From Halomonas sp. A40-4 (GTDB taxonomy: Bacteria; Pseudomonadota; Gammaproteobacteria; Pseudomonadales; Halomonadaceae): DNA of 64,000 nucleotides. Under the pieces are notes generated by a model. It did no database searches, was not told where the DNA came from, and saw only the letters and a program-made list of their open reading frames with translations. The DNA lies in the NCBI RefSeq assembly GCF_015767635.1, contig NZ_CP065230.1:3224001-3288000 (forward strand), written 5' to 3'. Shown one piece after another: positions 24,885-35,101 of the stretch. The translations under genes and the position numbers were made by a program. Numbering within the stretch: position 1 is the first letter of the stretch; each line of letters opens with the position of its first letter.

Positions 24885-27800
24885 ATGTTTCATGGCGGAC
24901 TGTTAGTCGCGGTATCACTTGTGTATATCGCGGTGCTATTCGCTATTGCCTGGTACGGCGACCGCCGCGCTCGCATGGTCGGATCAAGCCGCCGTCGCCC
25001 CATTATCTACAGCCTGGCACTGGCGATTTACTGCACCTCCTGGACCTTCTATGGGGCCGTGGGCCAGGCAGCGACCGCCGGATGGTCGTTTGCCAGTATT
25101 TTCGTGGGGCCCGTACTGACCTTTTTACTGTTCTGGCCCGTGCTTGCGAAAATGATTCGCGTGGCCAAGCATCAGAACGTCACCTCCATCGCCGATTTTA
25201 TTGCCTCGCGCTACGGTAAAACGCAATCGCTGGCGGCGTTCGCCAGCCTTGTCGCCCTGGTCGGCACACTGCCCTACATAGCGCTGCAATTAAAGGCCGT
25301 CTCGACGACCTTCAGCGTGCTGACCGCCGAAGGCGACATGACCAACACGCCGCTGTTTGGCGATACCGCTTTTTATGTCGCCGTGGTGATGGCAATTTTT
25401 GCCATTCTGTTCGGGACGCGACATACCGACGCCACCGAGCACCACGAAGGCCTGATCCACGCTGTCGCCTTCGAGTCAATGGTTAAACTGCTCGCCTTCG
25501 TGGTACTTGGCGTGTTTGTCACCTGGGGCATGTTCGACGGATTGGGCGAGTTGATGGGCTACGCGGAGACCCAGCTGGAACTTCAACGCCAACTGGCCAA
25601 TCAGGATTTCGGTCAAAGCTTCTGGGCTCAGACACTGCTGGCGATGCTGGCAATACTCTGCCTACCCCGTCAGTTTCACGTTGCGGTGGTTGAAAACACC
25701 CATTCCGATGATGCGACAAAAGCACGCTGGCTGTTTCCGCTTTACCTAATCGTGATCGCGTTTTTTGTCGTACCGCTGGCGGCCGCTGGCTTGATGATGT
25801 TTTCCGGCTCATCGGTTGAGCCCGACACCTATGTGCTGGCGTTGTCCATGGCCTCCGGCCATGAGTGGCTCACCCTGCTGACGTTCATCGGTGGCTTTTC
25901 TGCCGCCACGGGTATGGTCATCGTTGCGGCCGTCGCCGTGTCGATCATGATCTCCAACGAGATCGTGATTCCGGCACTGTTCCGGTTGCGCTGGTTCGAC
26001 ACCAAGGCCCGCGATTATGGTCGGCTGGTGCTGCGTGCCCGGCGGCTGACCATCGTCGCCGTCTTGGCGATGGCTTACGGCTTCTACCAGATGATCGCCG
26101 AGTTCACATCGTTGGCGTCGATTGGCATGCTGTCCTTTGCGGCGGCAGCCCAGTTTGCCCCTGCGCTGATCGGCGGCCTGTACTGGAAGCGCGGTAACCG
26201 GCTGGGCGTCATCGTGGGCATGAATGCCGGCTTTGCCATTTGGGTCTACAGCCTGCTCATGCCCGCCATGATCAGTGCTGATGTGCTGCCGGCCGACTGG
26301 CTTGACGGTGGGCCCCTGGGGCTTGCATGGCTGTCGCCTACGGCGCTGTTTGGCCTGAACCTGGGCGACAGCTTCACCCATGGGGTGATGCTTTCCCTGG
26401 GGGTTAACCTGTTCAGCTATATCTTCATTTCCCAGGTCACGTCCCAGCGCGTGGTCGAGCGTATTCAGGCGTCGCTATTCGTCGATAGTGTTGAAACCCG
26501 CCAAACCTCGATTAACCGCCCCTGGACCGGGGCGACCACGGTGGGCGACTTGAAGGTGCTCTGTGAACGTTTCCTGGGTGCTGACCAAGTGGACCGCGCT
26601 TTTGAAGACTACGCGCGACGCACGGGGAAACCGCTGGATGACAGTACTCGAGCCTCTATCGATGTTATCCAGTTCACGGAGCGCTTCCTGGCCTCAGTGC
26701 TTGGGGCGTCTTCAGCGCGGATCGTGGTCAACTCCGCGCTGCAAGGCCGCGGCATCGGTATTTCCGACGTCATCTCGATTGTCGATGAAGCCTCCCAGGT
26801 GCTCGAATTCAACCGCGCGCTGTTGCAGGCCACCATCGAGAACATCAACCAGGGCATCAGCGTTGTCGACCAGAACCTGCGGCTGGTGGTATGGAATCAG
26901 CGCTACCTCGAGCTGTTTCGTTTCCCTGATCACCTCATCCGTGTAGGTGCGCCGATGGACCGCATCTTCCGCTATAACGCCCACAACGGCGAATACGGTC
27001 CCGGCGACCCTGAGGAACACGTCCAGCTGCTGCTCGACAACATCCGCGACGGTCAGCCCCACCGCTACGTCCGCTACCGCCAGGATGGCAGTGTGCTCGA
27101 AGTCCAGGGCAACCCGATGCCCGGCGGCGGTTTCGTCTATACCTATCAGGATATCACCCAGCAGAAACGCATCGAGGAAGCGCTGATCCGATCCGAGAAC
27201 AATATCCGGATTTACACCGATAACGTTCCTGCCCTGATCGCCTATTTCGATAAAGAAGGACGTTACCTGTTCACCAACCGTGCTTATGAACAGGCCTTTG
27301 GTATTGATCGTAATGCCGTGATCGGCAAACGCTACGAAGACGTGCTGCCCACACGCCAGGCCCAGGAAAGAGCCCCCTGGGTGGCCCTTACCCTGGGCGG
27401 TGAACGAGTCAGCTTTGAAGTCGCCATGCAGATGAGCGACTCCATGCGCCACATGCTGGTGACCTATACCCCGCACTTCGGTGACAGCCAGTCCATCCTG
27501 GGCTTTTTCGCCCTTTACCAGGACATTACCGAACGCCGTCAGGCGGAAATCGCGCTCAAGGAAACCAACGAAACCCTGGAAGAGCGTGTCCGCGAACGCA
27601 CCCAGGCGCTTTCCGAGGCCAATGCGGCGCTGCGACAGGAAAACCGCGTACGTGCCGAAGCCGAGCAGGCGCTACGCCAGGCAAAGCAGCTGGCCGAGGA
27701 TGCCAACGCCTCGAAGACACGCTTCCTGGCCGCGGCCAGTCACGATCTGCTCCAGCCGCTGAATGCCGCGCGCCTGTTCACCTCGGCGCTGATGCAAAAC

Positions 27801-28826
27801 GTCAGCGTGCCGGATACCCAGCGCACCATTGGCCATATCGATAATTCACTTCAAGCGGCGGAAGAACTCCTCAGCACACTCCTGGATATCTCCAAGCTTG
27901 ACGCCGGGGCTCTGACACCGCGCCGCAGTCACTTTGCGCTGGCCGACATTTTTCGACCGTTGCGCGCCGAGTTTGAAGTGATGGCCGATGAGCGAGGGCT
28001 GGACCTGGTCGTGGTACCTACCCAGCAATGGGTCGACTCGGATCCGCAGATGCTGCGACGTATTGTGCAAAACTTCCTGTCCAACGCGATTCGCTATACC
28101 CAGGAAGGCCGTGTCTTGCTCGGCTGTCGCCGTCAGGGCGAGCGACTGGTGATTGAAGTCTGGGACAGCGGTCCAGGCATTCCCGACTCGAAGCTGAGCG
28201 AGATTTTTCAGGAGTTTCGTCGCCTGGACCAGGTGTCACGGCACAAAGAAAGTGAAAAAGGCCTTGGGCTTGGGCTTTCCATCGCCGATCGCATGAGTCG
28301 TGTGCTCGATCATCCGATCAAGGTCCGCTCATGGGAAGACACCGGCACTGCCTTCTCGGTCAGCGTTCCGCGCGTTGAAGCCAGCGAAACCCGCGTTGTC
28401 GACCAGGATCAGGGACCGCGTCGCACGGGTAACAAACTGGCGGGTACCCGCATCGTATGTATCGACAACGAAACGCTGATTCTCGAGGGCATGACCGCCA
28501 TGCTCAGCGGCTGGGGGTGCGAGGTGTTCACCGCCACCAGTATCGGTGGCGCCAAATCGATCCTGCGCAACATGGACGGCGACCCGGATGCCATCCTGGC
28601 CGACTACCATCTGGACAACGAGGTCACCGGCCTGATGGCCCTGGAAGCCCTCAGCGAGCGCCTGACCAGCGCCGTCCCCGGCATCGTGATTACCGCTGAC
28701 CGCACCGAAGCCGTGGCCGAGGAAGTCAAGCGCGCCGGGTATCAGTTGCTGCTCAAGCCCGTTAAACCGGCAGCCCTGCGTGCACTACTGACCCGCACAC
28801 TTCAGGCCAGCCGGGCCAAACCGTGA
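24885..28826 (+). CDS. crbS: CrbS/MxtR-type hybrid sensor kinase with SSF transporter domain
   Basis: 1313-aa membrane sensor. Residues 1-about 500 are an SLC5-like SSF domain with about 13 helices. A STAC-like linker follows (about 505-620), then two PAS domains (about 625-770 and 775-885), a coiled coil (about 885-945), a HisKA domain with phospho-acceptor H953 (ASHDLLQPLNAARLF), an HATPase domain (NFLSNAIRYT, DSGPGIPD, KGLGLGLS) and a receiver domain with D1240. This is the CrbS architecture (MxtR in Pseudomonas), which with CrbR activates acs. Linkage to crbR and acs here supports the name. The ATG follows GGGAGA. Confidence 0.9.
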   Translation: MFHGGLLVAVSLVYIAVLFAIAWYGDRRARMVGSSRRRPIIYSLALAIYCTSWTFYGAVGQAATAGWSFASIFVGPVLTFLLFWPVLAKMIRVAKHQNVTSIADFIASRYGKTQSLAAFASLVALVGTLPYIALQLKAVSTTFSVLTAEGDMTNTPLFGDTAFYVAVVMAIFAILFGTRHTDATEHHEGLIHAVAFESMVKLLAFVVLGVFVTWGMFDGLGELMGYAETQLELQRQLANQDFGQSFWAQTLLAMLAILCLPRQFHVAVVENTHSDDATKARWLFPLYLIVIAFFVVPLAAAGLMMFSGSSVEPDTYVLALSMASGHEWLTLLTFIGGFSAATGMVIVAAVAVSIMISNEIVIPALFRLRWFDTKARDYGRLVLRARRLTIVAVLAMAYGFYQMIAEFTSLASIGMLSFAAAAQFAPALIGGLYWKRGNRLGVIVGMNAGFAIWVYSLLMPAMISADVLPADWLDGGPLGLAWLSPTALFGLNLGDSFTHGVMLSLGVNLFSYIFISQVTSQRVVERIQASLFVDSVETRQTSINRPWTGATTVGDLKVLCERFLGADQVDRAFEDYARRTGKPLDDSTRASIDVIQFTERFLASVLGASSARIVVNSALQGRGIGISDVISIVDEASQVLEFNRALLQATIENINQGISVVDQNLRLVVWNQRYLELFRFPDHLIRVGAPMDRIFRYNAHNGEYGPGDPEEHVQLLLDNIRDGQPHRYVRYRQDGSVLEVQGNPMPGGGFVYTYQDITQQKRIEEALIRSENNIRIYTDNVPALIAYFDKEGRYLFTNRAYEQAFGIDRNAVIGKRYEDVLPTRQAQERAPWVALTLGGERVSFEVAMQMSDSMRHMLVTYTPHFGDSQSILGFFALYQDITERRQAEIALKETNETLEERVRERTQALSEANAALRQENRVRAEAEQALRQAKQLAEDANASKTRFLAAASHDLLQPLNAARLFTSALMQNVSVPDTQRTIGHIDNSLQAAEELLSTLLDISKLDAGALTPRRSHFALADIFRPLRAEFEVMADERGLDLVVVPTQQWVDSDPQMLRRIVQNFLSNAIRYTQEGRVLLGCRRQGERLVIEVWDSGPGIPDSKLSEIFQEFRRLDQVSRHKESEKGLGLGLSIADRMSRVLDHPIKVRSWEDTGTAFSVSVPRVEASETRVVDQDQGPRRTGNKLAGTRIVCIDNETLILEGMTAMLSGWGCEVFTATSIGGAKSILRNMDGDPDAILADYHLDNEVTGLMALEALSERLTSAVPGIVITADRTEAVAEEVKRAGYQLLLKPVKPAALRALLTRTLQASRAKP

Positions 28827-28847
28827 TCGTTGCAAGAACTTAAACGA

Positions 28848-28883
28848 CGACGCCGCGCTCGTTATACAAACAGAGCGGCGTCG
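28848..28883. terminator. Hairpin between convergent crbS and crbR
   Basis: CGACGCCGC (28848-28856) pairs perfectly with GCGGCGTCG (28875-28883) around an 18-base loop. No T run follows on either strand, so termination is only a possibility. Confidence 0.35.
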
Positions 28884-28921
28884 AAGAAGGCGAACGGAGA
28901 AGGGTTACCCCAACAGTGTCG

Positions 28922-29584
28922 TTATGACTCGACCTTGGGCGGCTCGACTTCCAGCTTCTGCGCTGCAATCACGGCTTGCGTGCGCGAGTGTACGCCCAGC
29001 TTGCGCAGAATAGCTGTCACATGCGCCTTGATAGTCGCCTCTGACACATTGAGCTCGTAGGCGATCTGCTTGTTCAGCAACCCTTCGGTGAGCATGTTGA
29101 GTACCCGGAACTGCTGCGGGGTCAGCGAGGCAATCGCTTCGGCAAAGCGCGATTCTTCTTCGCTGGTTTCTTCCAGAACGCCAGCCAATGCCTCGGGTAG
29201 CCACACCTCGCCCTGCAAAATCTCGCTGACTGCTTCAGCGATCAACTGCAGCGACGAGGACTTGGGAATAAAGCCTGATGCGCCATAATCGATGGCACGG
29301 CGCACGACGTAGGGCTCGTCGCTGCCGGAGACCACGGCCACCGGGATATCAGGCATTTGCCCACGTAGTTGGATAAGCCCCGAAAAACCGTGGGCGCCCG
29401 GCATGTGCAAATCCAGCAGAATGAGGTCAGCATCCGGGTGTCGGTTGACCACCTCCGTTGTCGCCTCCATGGTATCGGCTTCCACGATTTCTGCCTGCGG
29501 GGCCAGTTGGCGCAACGCCTGGGTGAGTGCTGCACGAAACAGCGGATGGTCGTCTGCGACGATAAACTTGTGGGCTACTGCCAT
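28922..29584 (-). CDS. crbR: CrbR/ErdR-type LuxR-family response regulator
   Basis: 220-aa response regulator with an N-terminal receiver (acidic pair D11-D12, phospho-acceptor D58 in LILLDLHMPG, Lys in GFIPKSS) and a C-terminal LuxR-type helix-turn-helix (TPQQFRVLNMLTEGLLNKQI, then VSEATIKAHVTAILRKLGV). It matches CrbR of Vibrio and ErdR of Pseudomonas, which switch on acetyl-CoA synthetase when acetate is used. It is convergent with its kinase gene and lies 263 bases downstream of acs on the same strand. Start signal GGAGG is 7 bases upstream. Confidence 0.9.
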   Translation of the reverse strand: MAVAHKFIVADDHPLFRAALTQALRQLAPQAEIVEADTMEATTEVVNRHPDADLILLDLHMPGAHGFSGLIQLRGQMPDIPVAVVSGSDEPYVVRRAIDYGASGFIPKSSSLQLIAEAVSEILQGEVWLPEALAGVLEETSEEESRFAEAIASLTPQQFRVLNMLTEGLLNKQIAYELNVSEATIKAHVTAILRKLGVHSRTQAVIAAQKLEVEPPKVES

Positions 29585-29733
29585 GGATATTCCTCCGGTT
29601 CCTCAAGCAGCGGGGTTTGCTGCTGCCGCGACGCTAGGCTCATACGGTTAAAGCATGGTACCCCATGGGCTTCGCCATGCCCAAGCGTCATATGCACAAT
29701 TTGTAATGGATTCTTCATCGCGCTGAACAAAGC

Positions 29734-29757
29734 AGTGCCGGCACGATGGCCGGCACT
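29734..29757 (-). terminator. Candidate terminator after acs
   Basis: AGTGCCGGC (29734-29742) pairs with GCCGGCACT (29749-29757) around 6 bases. On the minus strand GCTTTGTT follows, a weak T tract. It probably reduces read-through from acs into crbR. Confidence 0.5.
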
Positions 29758-29847
29758 GATCGTCATGGCCCTTGGGAAGCAGGCCAACACTCAGCCTGTT
29801 CTTTATCACCTGCCCCATCGCGGCAACAACGGGGCCCAGTGAACGGG

Positions 29848-31797
29848 CTATTGATTTGCGCGATGTTCGATCAATTCATCCACTACCGAAGGATCGGCCA
29901 GCGTACTGGTATCCCCCAAACCGTCGCATTCATTGGCGGCAATCTTGCGCAGGATACGGCGCATGATCTTGCCCGAGCGGGTTTTGGGGAGGCCCGGCGC
30001 CCACTGGATGACGTCCGGTGAGGCAATGGGGCCGATATCCTTGCGCACCCACTGGGTCAGCTCTTTTTTAAGCTCCTCTGTCGGGTCAATCTCATCGTTC
30101 AGGGTCACGTAAATATAGATACCCTGACCCTTGATATCATGAGGGAAGCCGACCACCGCAGCTTCGGCAACGGCGGAATGAGCTACCAGCGACGATTCGA
30201 TCTCGGCAGTCCCCATGCGGTGGCCCGAAACGTTAAGGACGTCGTCAACCCGGCCGGTGATCCAGTAATAGCCGTCTTCATCACGACGACAGCCGTCACC
30301 GGTAAAGTACATGTTGTCGTAGGTGGAGAAATAGGTCTGCACGAAGCGATCATGGTCGCCCCAGATTGACCGCGCCTGACCGGGCCAGGCATCCAGGATG
30401 ACCAGATTGCCTTCGGTGGCGCCTTCGAGCAGGTTGCCCTCGTTATCCACCAGCGCGGGCTGTACGCCAAAGAACGGCTTGGTCGCCGACCCCGGCTTGA
30501 GCGGCGTCGCACCGGGAAGTGGCGAGATCATGATACCGCCGGTTTCGGTTTGCCACCAGGTGTCCACAATCGGGCATTTTTCGTTACCGATGACCCGGTA
30601 GAACCATTCCCAGGCTTCAGGATTGATGGGCTCACCCACCGAACCGAGCAGGCGCAGCGAATCGCGTTTGCTTGAGTCCATGACATTGTCGCCGTGGGCC
30701 ATCAAGGCACGCACCGCGGTCGGTGCGGTGTACAGAATATTGACGTTATGCTTGTCGACGATGTCGCCCATACGTCCATGGGTCGGGTAGCTGGGCACGC
30801 CTTCAAACATCAGCGTGGTGGCGCCGTTGGCCAGCGGGCCATAGACGATATAGCTGTGCCCGGTAACCCAGCCCACATCGGCGGTGCACCAATAGACTTC
30901 GCCGTCCTGATAGTCGAACACGTACTGGTGGGTCATCGCCGCAAAGGTCAGGTACCCGCCGGTGGTGTGCTTGAGCCCTTTGGGTGCGCCGGTGGAACCC
31001 GAGGTATAAAGAATGAACAGCGGGTCTTCCGCGCCCATCGCTTCGGGCTTGCATTCGGTTGACTGCTTGTCGACCAGGTCGCTAAACCACAGGTCGCGAC
31101 CTTCTTTCCATTCAATCTCGCCGCCGGTGCGCTTGACCACCAGCACGTTCTGGCAGACGTCGGTGCCTTCCCGGGTCAGGGCGGCGTCGACGTTGTCTTT
31201 CAGCGGTACCTGCTTGCCACCGCGCACCGACTCATCGGCGGTAATCACCAGCTTGGAATCAGCCCCGATAACCCGCTGGGCCACGGCGTCGGGCGAGAAG
31301 CCGCCAAAGACGACCGAATGCACCGCACCGATACGCGCACAGGCCAGCATTGCCATGGCGGCTTCGGGAATCATCGGCATATACAGGGTGACCGTGTCGC
31401 CTTTACCGACCCCCAATTCCTTCAGGCCGTTGGCCAGCTGATTGGTGCGTTCGTAAAGCTCACGATAGCTGATTTGCTTGGAATCATTGGGATCGTCGCC
31501 TTCCCAGATGATCGCGGTCTGATCACCACGTTTTTCTAGGTGTCTGTCCAGGCAGTTGGCGGCAACGTTGAGCTGGCCATCTTCAAACCAGCGAATATCG
31601 ACATTGTCACGCGCGAAGGAAGTGCTCTTGATCTTGGTCGGCGCCTTGATCCAGTCAAGCCGCTTGGCCTGCTCAGCCCAAAAGCCTTCCGGATCGTCTA
31701 CCGACTGCTGGTACATAGCCTGGTAGGTGGCTTCGTCAGCCCACGCGTTGGCGGCGATATCCTCGCGCACCGGATAGACGTTCTGCTGTTCGCTCAT
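29848..31797 (-). CDS. acs: Acetyl-CoA synthetase
   Basis: 649-aa AMP-forming enzyme that turns acetate, ATP and CoA into acetyl-CoA. The adenylation motifs are present: [15 protein letters not shown] near residue 265, [10 protein letters not shown] near 415, and the C-terminal [11 protein letters not shown] whose lysine is the regulatory acetylation site in known Acs proteins. The length equals that of E. coli Acs (652). Start has GAGGCAATTTC before ATG. Near crbS and crbR, it is the expected main target of that system. Confidence 0.97.
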   Translation of the reverse strand: MSEQQNVYPVREDIAANAWADEATYQAMYQQSVDDPEGFWAEQAKRLDWIKAPTKIKSTSFARDNVDIRWFEDGQLNVAANCLDRHLEKRGDQTAIIWEGDDPNDSKQISYRELYERTNQLANGLKELGVGKGDTVTLYMPMIPEAAMAMLACARIGAVHSVVFGGFSPDAVAQRVIGADSKLVITADESVRGGKQVPLKDNVDAALTREGTDVCQNVLVVKRTGGEIEWKEGRDLWFSDLVDKQSTECKPEAMGAEDPLFILYTSGSTGAPKGLKHTTGGYLTFAAMTHQYVFDYQDGEVYWCTADVGWVTGHSYIVYGPLANGATTLMFEGVPSYPTHGRMGDIVDKHNVNILYTAPTAVRALMAHGDNVMDSSKRDSLRLLGSVGEPINPEAWEWFYRVIGNEKCPIVDTWWQTETGGIMISPLPGATPLKPGSATKPFFGVQPALVDNEGNLLEGATEGNLVILDAWPGQARSIWGDHDRFVQTYFSTYDNMYFTGDGCRRDEDGYYWITGRVDDVLNVSGHRMGTAEIESSLVAHSAVAEAAVVGFPHDIKGQGIYIYVTLNDEIDPTEELKKELTQWVRKDIGPIASPDVIQWAPGLPKTRSGKIMRRILRKIAANECDGLGDTSTLADPSVVDELIEHRANQ

Positions 31798-31978
31798 GAA
31801 ATTGCCTCTGTCCGTGGAAATGCACTCTCTGAAGGAATGTAGCCGATATTATTTTTTACGTTACCGGCACCACATAATGTCACCCTAGCATAAACCTCTC
31901 GGCCCGGCCTTCCCTTTAGACATTGGTATTAACGTTTTTAGCATTAATTACAATAACTTATAGCAAACAATCAGGACG

Positions 31979-32539
31979 TCATCCAGCACAGTAGACCAAG
32001 GTCTCAGCACAATGACGACATCGATAGCGACGACCTTTTACGACCAAAGCATGACGCCGTGGCGTCAACTGGTAATCTCGGCAACCGCACCGGTAGCGAT
32101 AAGGGGCCGGTTGCGCACGCGCCACATTAAAGCGATGCGTTACCTTGGGCGGCAATCCAAACAGGTCTTGCATCACGGTTTTCCACTCGCGCCCATGGGG
32201 CTTCAAGCGGGTTCCATCGGCGAGGTGAAACACCAGCCAGTGGGCCATTTCATGAGGGATAACCTCGTCAAAAAACGCGCAGCGGTTTTCATCCAGCAGC
32301 ACCGGGTTGAACCTTAATCCGCCGCGGCCAAGGTGCGCCTGCCCGGCAGAAGCACCGCGCAGGTCAAACCATACCCCAGGACACGGGAGTTCTGGATAGA
32401 CCTCGCGGCAGCGCTGCCAAGCATGCTCGACGCGCTCGCGGGCAGCCTGGTGCAATGCGTCTGTCGTCAGGGCCGCAAGCGTTGCATCGGGCCAGGGGGG
32501 GAGTGGCGTGGTCGTCATTAGTGATAAACTAGCCGTCAT
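31979..32539 (-). CDS. sprT: SprT-family zinc protein
   Basis: 186-aa protein of the SprT family. The metalloprotease motif HExxH is at H96-E97-H100 (VIPHEMAHWLV) and a C-terminal zinc ribbon (CGC...CRHC) follows. Bacterial SprT has the same domain as the eukaryotic DNA-protein crosslink protease Spartan, but its bacterial role is not established. Neither possible start (32539, or 32518 giving MTTTPLPP) has a clear ribosome site. It is divergent from the ygfB-like gene 48 bases away. Confidence 0.88.
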   Translation of the reverse strand: MTASLSLMTTTPLPPWPDATLAALTTDALHQAARERVEHAWQRCREVYPELPCPGVWFDLRGASAGQAHLGRGGLRFNPVLLDENRCAFFDEVIPHEMAHWLVFHLADGTRLKPHGREWKTVMQDLFGLPPKVTHRFNVARAQPAPYRYRCGCRDYQLTPRRHALVVKGRRYRCRHCAETLVYCAG

Positions 32540-32587
32540 TGTGTCATTTTGACTGTTTGTTTCCGCTGCTCATTGATGAGGCTCCTT

Positions 32588-33250
32588 ATGCCAGCGCGTC
32601 CCCATTCGCCCGAAGAGGCGACTCCGCCACAGCCGCTGCTTGACGATGAACAACTCGATAGACTGGACGACTTTCTCGCGTCGGACCGGGTCGATGAAGA
32701 TGCTCTGGATTTGATTTCGGCGCATGGATTTCTCGTCGCGCTGGCCGTCGGCCCCAGCGAAGTGCCGCCTACCCAATGGATCGCCGAGCTGTTCCATGGC
32801 GAACCCCGCTACGTCGACGAGGCGCAGCGCGACGATATTATCCACCTGCTCACGCTGCTACGCGATAATGCCATGGCGGTTCTCGAGCAGGGCGGCTTGC
32901 CTGAACTGCCTTTCGAACTGACCCTTGCCGGTATGCCCGCCGAAGAGACGCCCATCGGTGATTGGTGCGCCGGGTTCATGGAAGGCGTGTTCTGCGATGA
33001 GAGTGCCTGGTTCCGGGATGACGAAGAAACCGCGGCCACCCTGCTGCTGCCTTTCATGCTGCTGTCGGGGCTGTTTGACGACGAGCCCGATATGGCCGAA
33101 ATGGCTGGCGACCTCGAGCGCCAGGAAGCCCTGGTGACCCAGTTACCGGAGCTGGTGCTCGACCTTTACCTACACTACCGCGTGCCACCAGAAACCACCA
33201 AGCCCAAGCCGCGCCGTAAAACGCCCGCCAAGGGCAAACAGCGGCGATAA
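32588..33250 (+). CDS. YgfB/YecA (UPF0149) family protein
   Basis: 220-aa acidic protein of the UPF0149 family. Landmarks are LDDFLASDRVDEDALDLISAHGFLVALAVGP near the N-terminus and IGDWCAGFMEGVF near residue 133, which is the conserved W-x-x-G-F pattern of YgfB/YecA proteins. A basic tail (KPKPRRKTPAKGKQRR) ends the protein. No SEC-C zinc motif is present, unlike longer YecA proteins. Molecular function unknown. ATG at 32588 with GAGG upstream fits better than the more upstream starts. Confidence 0.8.
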   Translation: MPARPHSPEEATPPQPLLDDEQLDRLDDFLASDRVDEDALDLISAHGFLVALAVGPSEVPPTQWIAELFHGEPRYVDEAQRDDIIHLLTLLRDNAMAVLEQGGLPELPFELTLAGMPAEETPIGDWCAGFMEGVFCDESAWFRDDEETAATLLLPFMLLSGLFDDEPDMAEMAGDLERQEALVTQLPELVLDLYLHYRVPPETTKPKPRRKTPAKGKQRR

Positions 33251-33251
33251 G

Positions 33252-34373
33252 TCACTTGAGCCGGGTCACCAGGGCATCCAGCAGTCCATAGACCCATTCC
33301 TTGGCGCGCTGCTTCCAGGGCCGCGCCGCCCAGGCGGCAGCGTCCACCTCCTCGCTGGCGGCGAAGTGGCCCTCGAAAAGCTCGCGCACTTGTTGAGCAA
33401 GGCCTGGATCCTCCACCTCCTGGTTCGCTTCGAGGTTCCAGTGCAGATTCCAATGGTCGAAATTGCACGACCCGATACTGACCCACTCGTCGGCCAACAC
33501 GAATTTAGCGTGGATAAACGTCGGCTGGAACTCATAGATACGCACCCCGGCCTTGAGCATCGCCTGATAAAAGCGCTGCCCGGCATAGCGCACGCCGGGG
33601 TGATCGTGCTGGGCCCCTGGCAATAGCAGTCGAACATCGACACCGCGCCTGGCGGCGCGCACCAGCCGTCGGCGCAAGGGAAACGTGGGCACGAAATAGG
33701 GCGTACACAGCCACAGTTGTTGCGTCGCCTGCCCTACCCGTTGATGCAGCGAATGACGAATAGCCTGGTAGCGATAGCCCCTCGCCGACATGACTCGCCC
33801 ACGCACGCCGTCGGCAAAATAAGGAGGTTTGCGCTGAACGGGCAGCGGCTGGCTGCGCGCCTGCGACTTATCGGGGCGCGTCAGCCGTGACCGCCACAAA
33901 CGTCTGAACAGGCCTTCCCAGTCCGCCACCACCCGACCTTCAACCCGCACCGCAATTTCGTACCAGGCATCGAGAAACTCATCGACCGCGCCAAAGCCGC
34001 CGGTGAACGCCAGTTCTCCATCGACCACCACGATCTTTCGATGGTCGCGACTCAAGTTACGTGCCAGGGAGTGAAAGCCGAGCGGGTTAAAAAAGCGCAG
34101 TTGGATGCCCGCGTTGACCAAGCGACGTCGGTCCTGGCTCGACAAGCCCATCGAGCCAAACCCATCCAGCAGCAGACACACCGTTACCCCACGATTGACC
34201 GCCTGGACGAGCGCCTCGCTAACCCGGTCTGCCAACCTGCCTGACTCCATCAGATAGAGCTCTACCAGCACATAATGCTGGGCATGATGAATAGCCTCGA
34301 GCATTGCAGGTAGAAACCGCGACGCTTCAGGAAGCAGGGTAAAGCGGTTGCCTTCGCACCAGATCGGCGACAT
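33252..34373 (-). CDS. Phospholipase D-family cardiolipin synthase (ClsB-like)
   Basis: 373-aa protein with two HKD catalytic motifs: HRKIVVVD (within SRDHRKIVVVDGELAFTGG) and HAKFVLAD (within FIHAKFVLADEWVSIGSCN). It has the size and pattern of ClsB/YbhO-type phospholipase-D-fold synthases, which join phosphatidyl groups at the inner membrane to form cardiolipin. ATG at 34373 is chosen for the strong AGGAGGGGGGA just before it. It is adjacent to rsmJ on the same strand and convergent with the ygfB-like gene. Exact phospholipid substrate is not certain. Confidence 0.86.
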   Translation of the reverse strand: MSPIWCEGNRFTLLPEASRFLPAMLEAIHHAQHYVLVELYLMESGRLADRVSEALVQAVNRGVTVCLLLDGFGSMGLSSQDRRRLVNAGIQLRFFNPLGFHSLARNLSRDHRKIVVVDGELAFTGGFGAVDEFLDAWYEIAVRVEGRVVADWEGLFRRLWRSRLTRPDKSQARSQPLPVQRKPPYFADGVRGRVMSARGYRYQAIRHSLHQRVGQATQQLWLCTPYFVPTFPLRRRLVRAARRGVDVRLLLPGAQHDHPGVRYAGQRFYQAMLKAGVRIYEFQPTFIHAKFVLADEWVSIGSCNFDHWNLHWNLEANQEVEDPGLAQQVRELFEGHFAASEEVDAAAWAARPWKQRAKEWVYGLLDALVTRLK

Positions 34374-34393
34374 TCCCCCCTCCTTGGTCCTCA

Positions 34394-35101
34394 TTAGCGC
34401 GTCAGGGCGCGATGGACATACATATCGTAGCGACTGGTTTTGCCTTCCAGCGTGTGCTGGGGTGAAGGTCCGTCAATCGGCGGCGCCTTGCGTGGTCGCT
34501 TGACCACCACACGGTGAGTGGCCACATCCAAAGCCGCTTCCAGCAGGCGAGGCGCATCATCATCATCGCCCGCCAGCTCGCGAAACAGGCGCATCTCTTT
34601 TTTGACCAATGCGGATTTTTCACGGTGGGGAAACATGGGGTCCAAATGGACAACCTCGGGATTAAAGTCAGCGTCAGCCACCAGCGCGGCCAATGCCCCA
34701 GCGGCATCCCCATGGCGCAACGTCATACGCGCGGCAATGGGCGCGGTATCGACCGAGTTGGCTGCACGGGCCAAACCATCGGCAAGCAGGGCGGCAATCG
34801 CCGGGACGCGCTCGATCATCAACACCGACGCCCCCAGGCTTGCCAGCACAAAGGCATCGCGGCCCAGACCGGCCGTGGCATCAACCACGTATGGGTCGCA
34901 ACCCTTGTTCAGACCACAGGCCTTGGCCACCAACTGACCACGTCCGCCGCCAAATTGACGCCGATGAGCAGCCCGGCCCGCCACAAAATCAACACTGAGA
35001 GGTTTGCCGAACTGCCGCTCATCGCCGGTCAATACCAGTTGCCCATCACGGTAGGCAAGCATTAACCCGGCGGGCAGTTCACCGACATCGGGCAGTGTCA
35101 T
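34394..35101 (-). CDS. rsmJ: 16S rRNA m2G1516 methyltransferase RsmJ
   Basis: 235-aa SAM-dependent methyltransferase that modifies G1516 of 16S r[22 protein letters not shown] is the SAM motif I region and [21 protein letters not shown] is the family-specific catalytic segment. The start ATGA overlaps the tsaB stop, indicating translational coupling. Order rsmJ-tsaB-adk is on one strand. Confidence 0.94.
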   Translation of the reverse strand: MTLPDVGELPAGLMLAYRDGQLVLTGDERQFGKPLSVDFVAGRAAHRRQFGGGRGQLVAKACGLNKGCDPYVVDATAGLGRDAFVLASLGASVLMIERVPAIAALLADGLARAANSVDTAPIAARMTLRHGDAAGALAALVADADFNPEVVHLDPMFPHREKSALVKKEMRLFRELAGDDDDAPRLLEAALDVATHRVVVKRPRKAPPIDGPSPQHTLEGKTSRYDMYVHRALTR

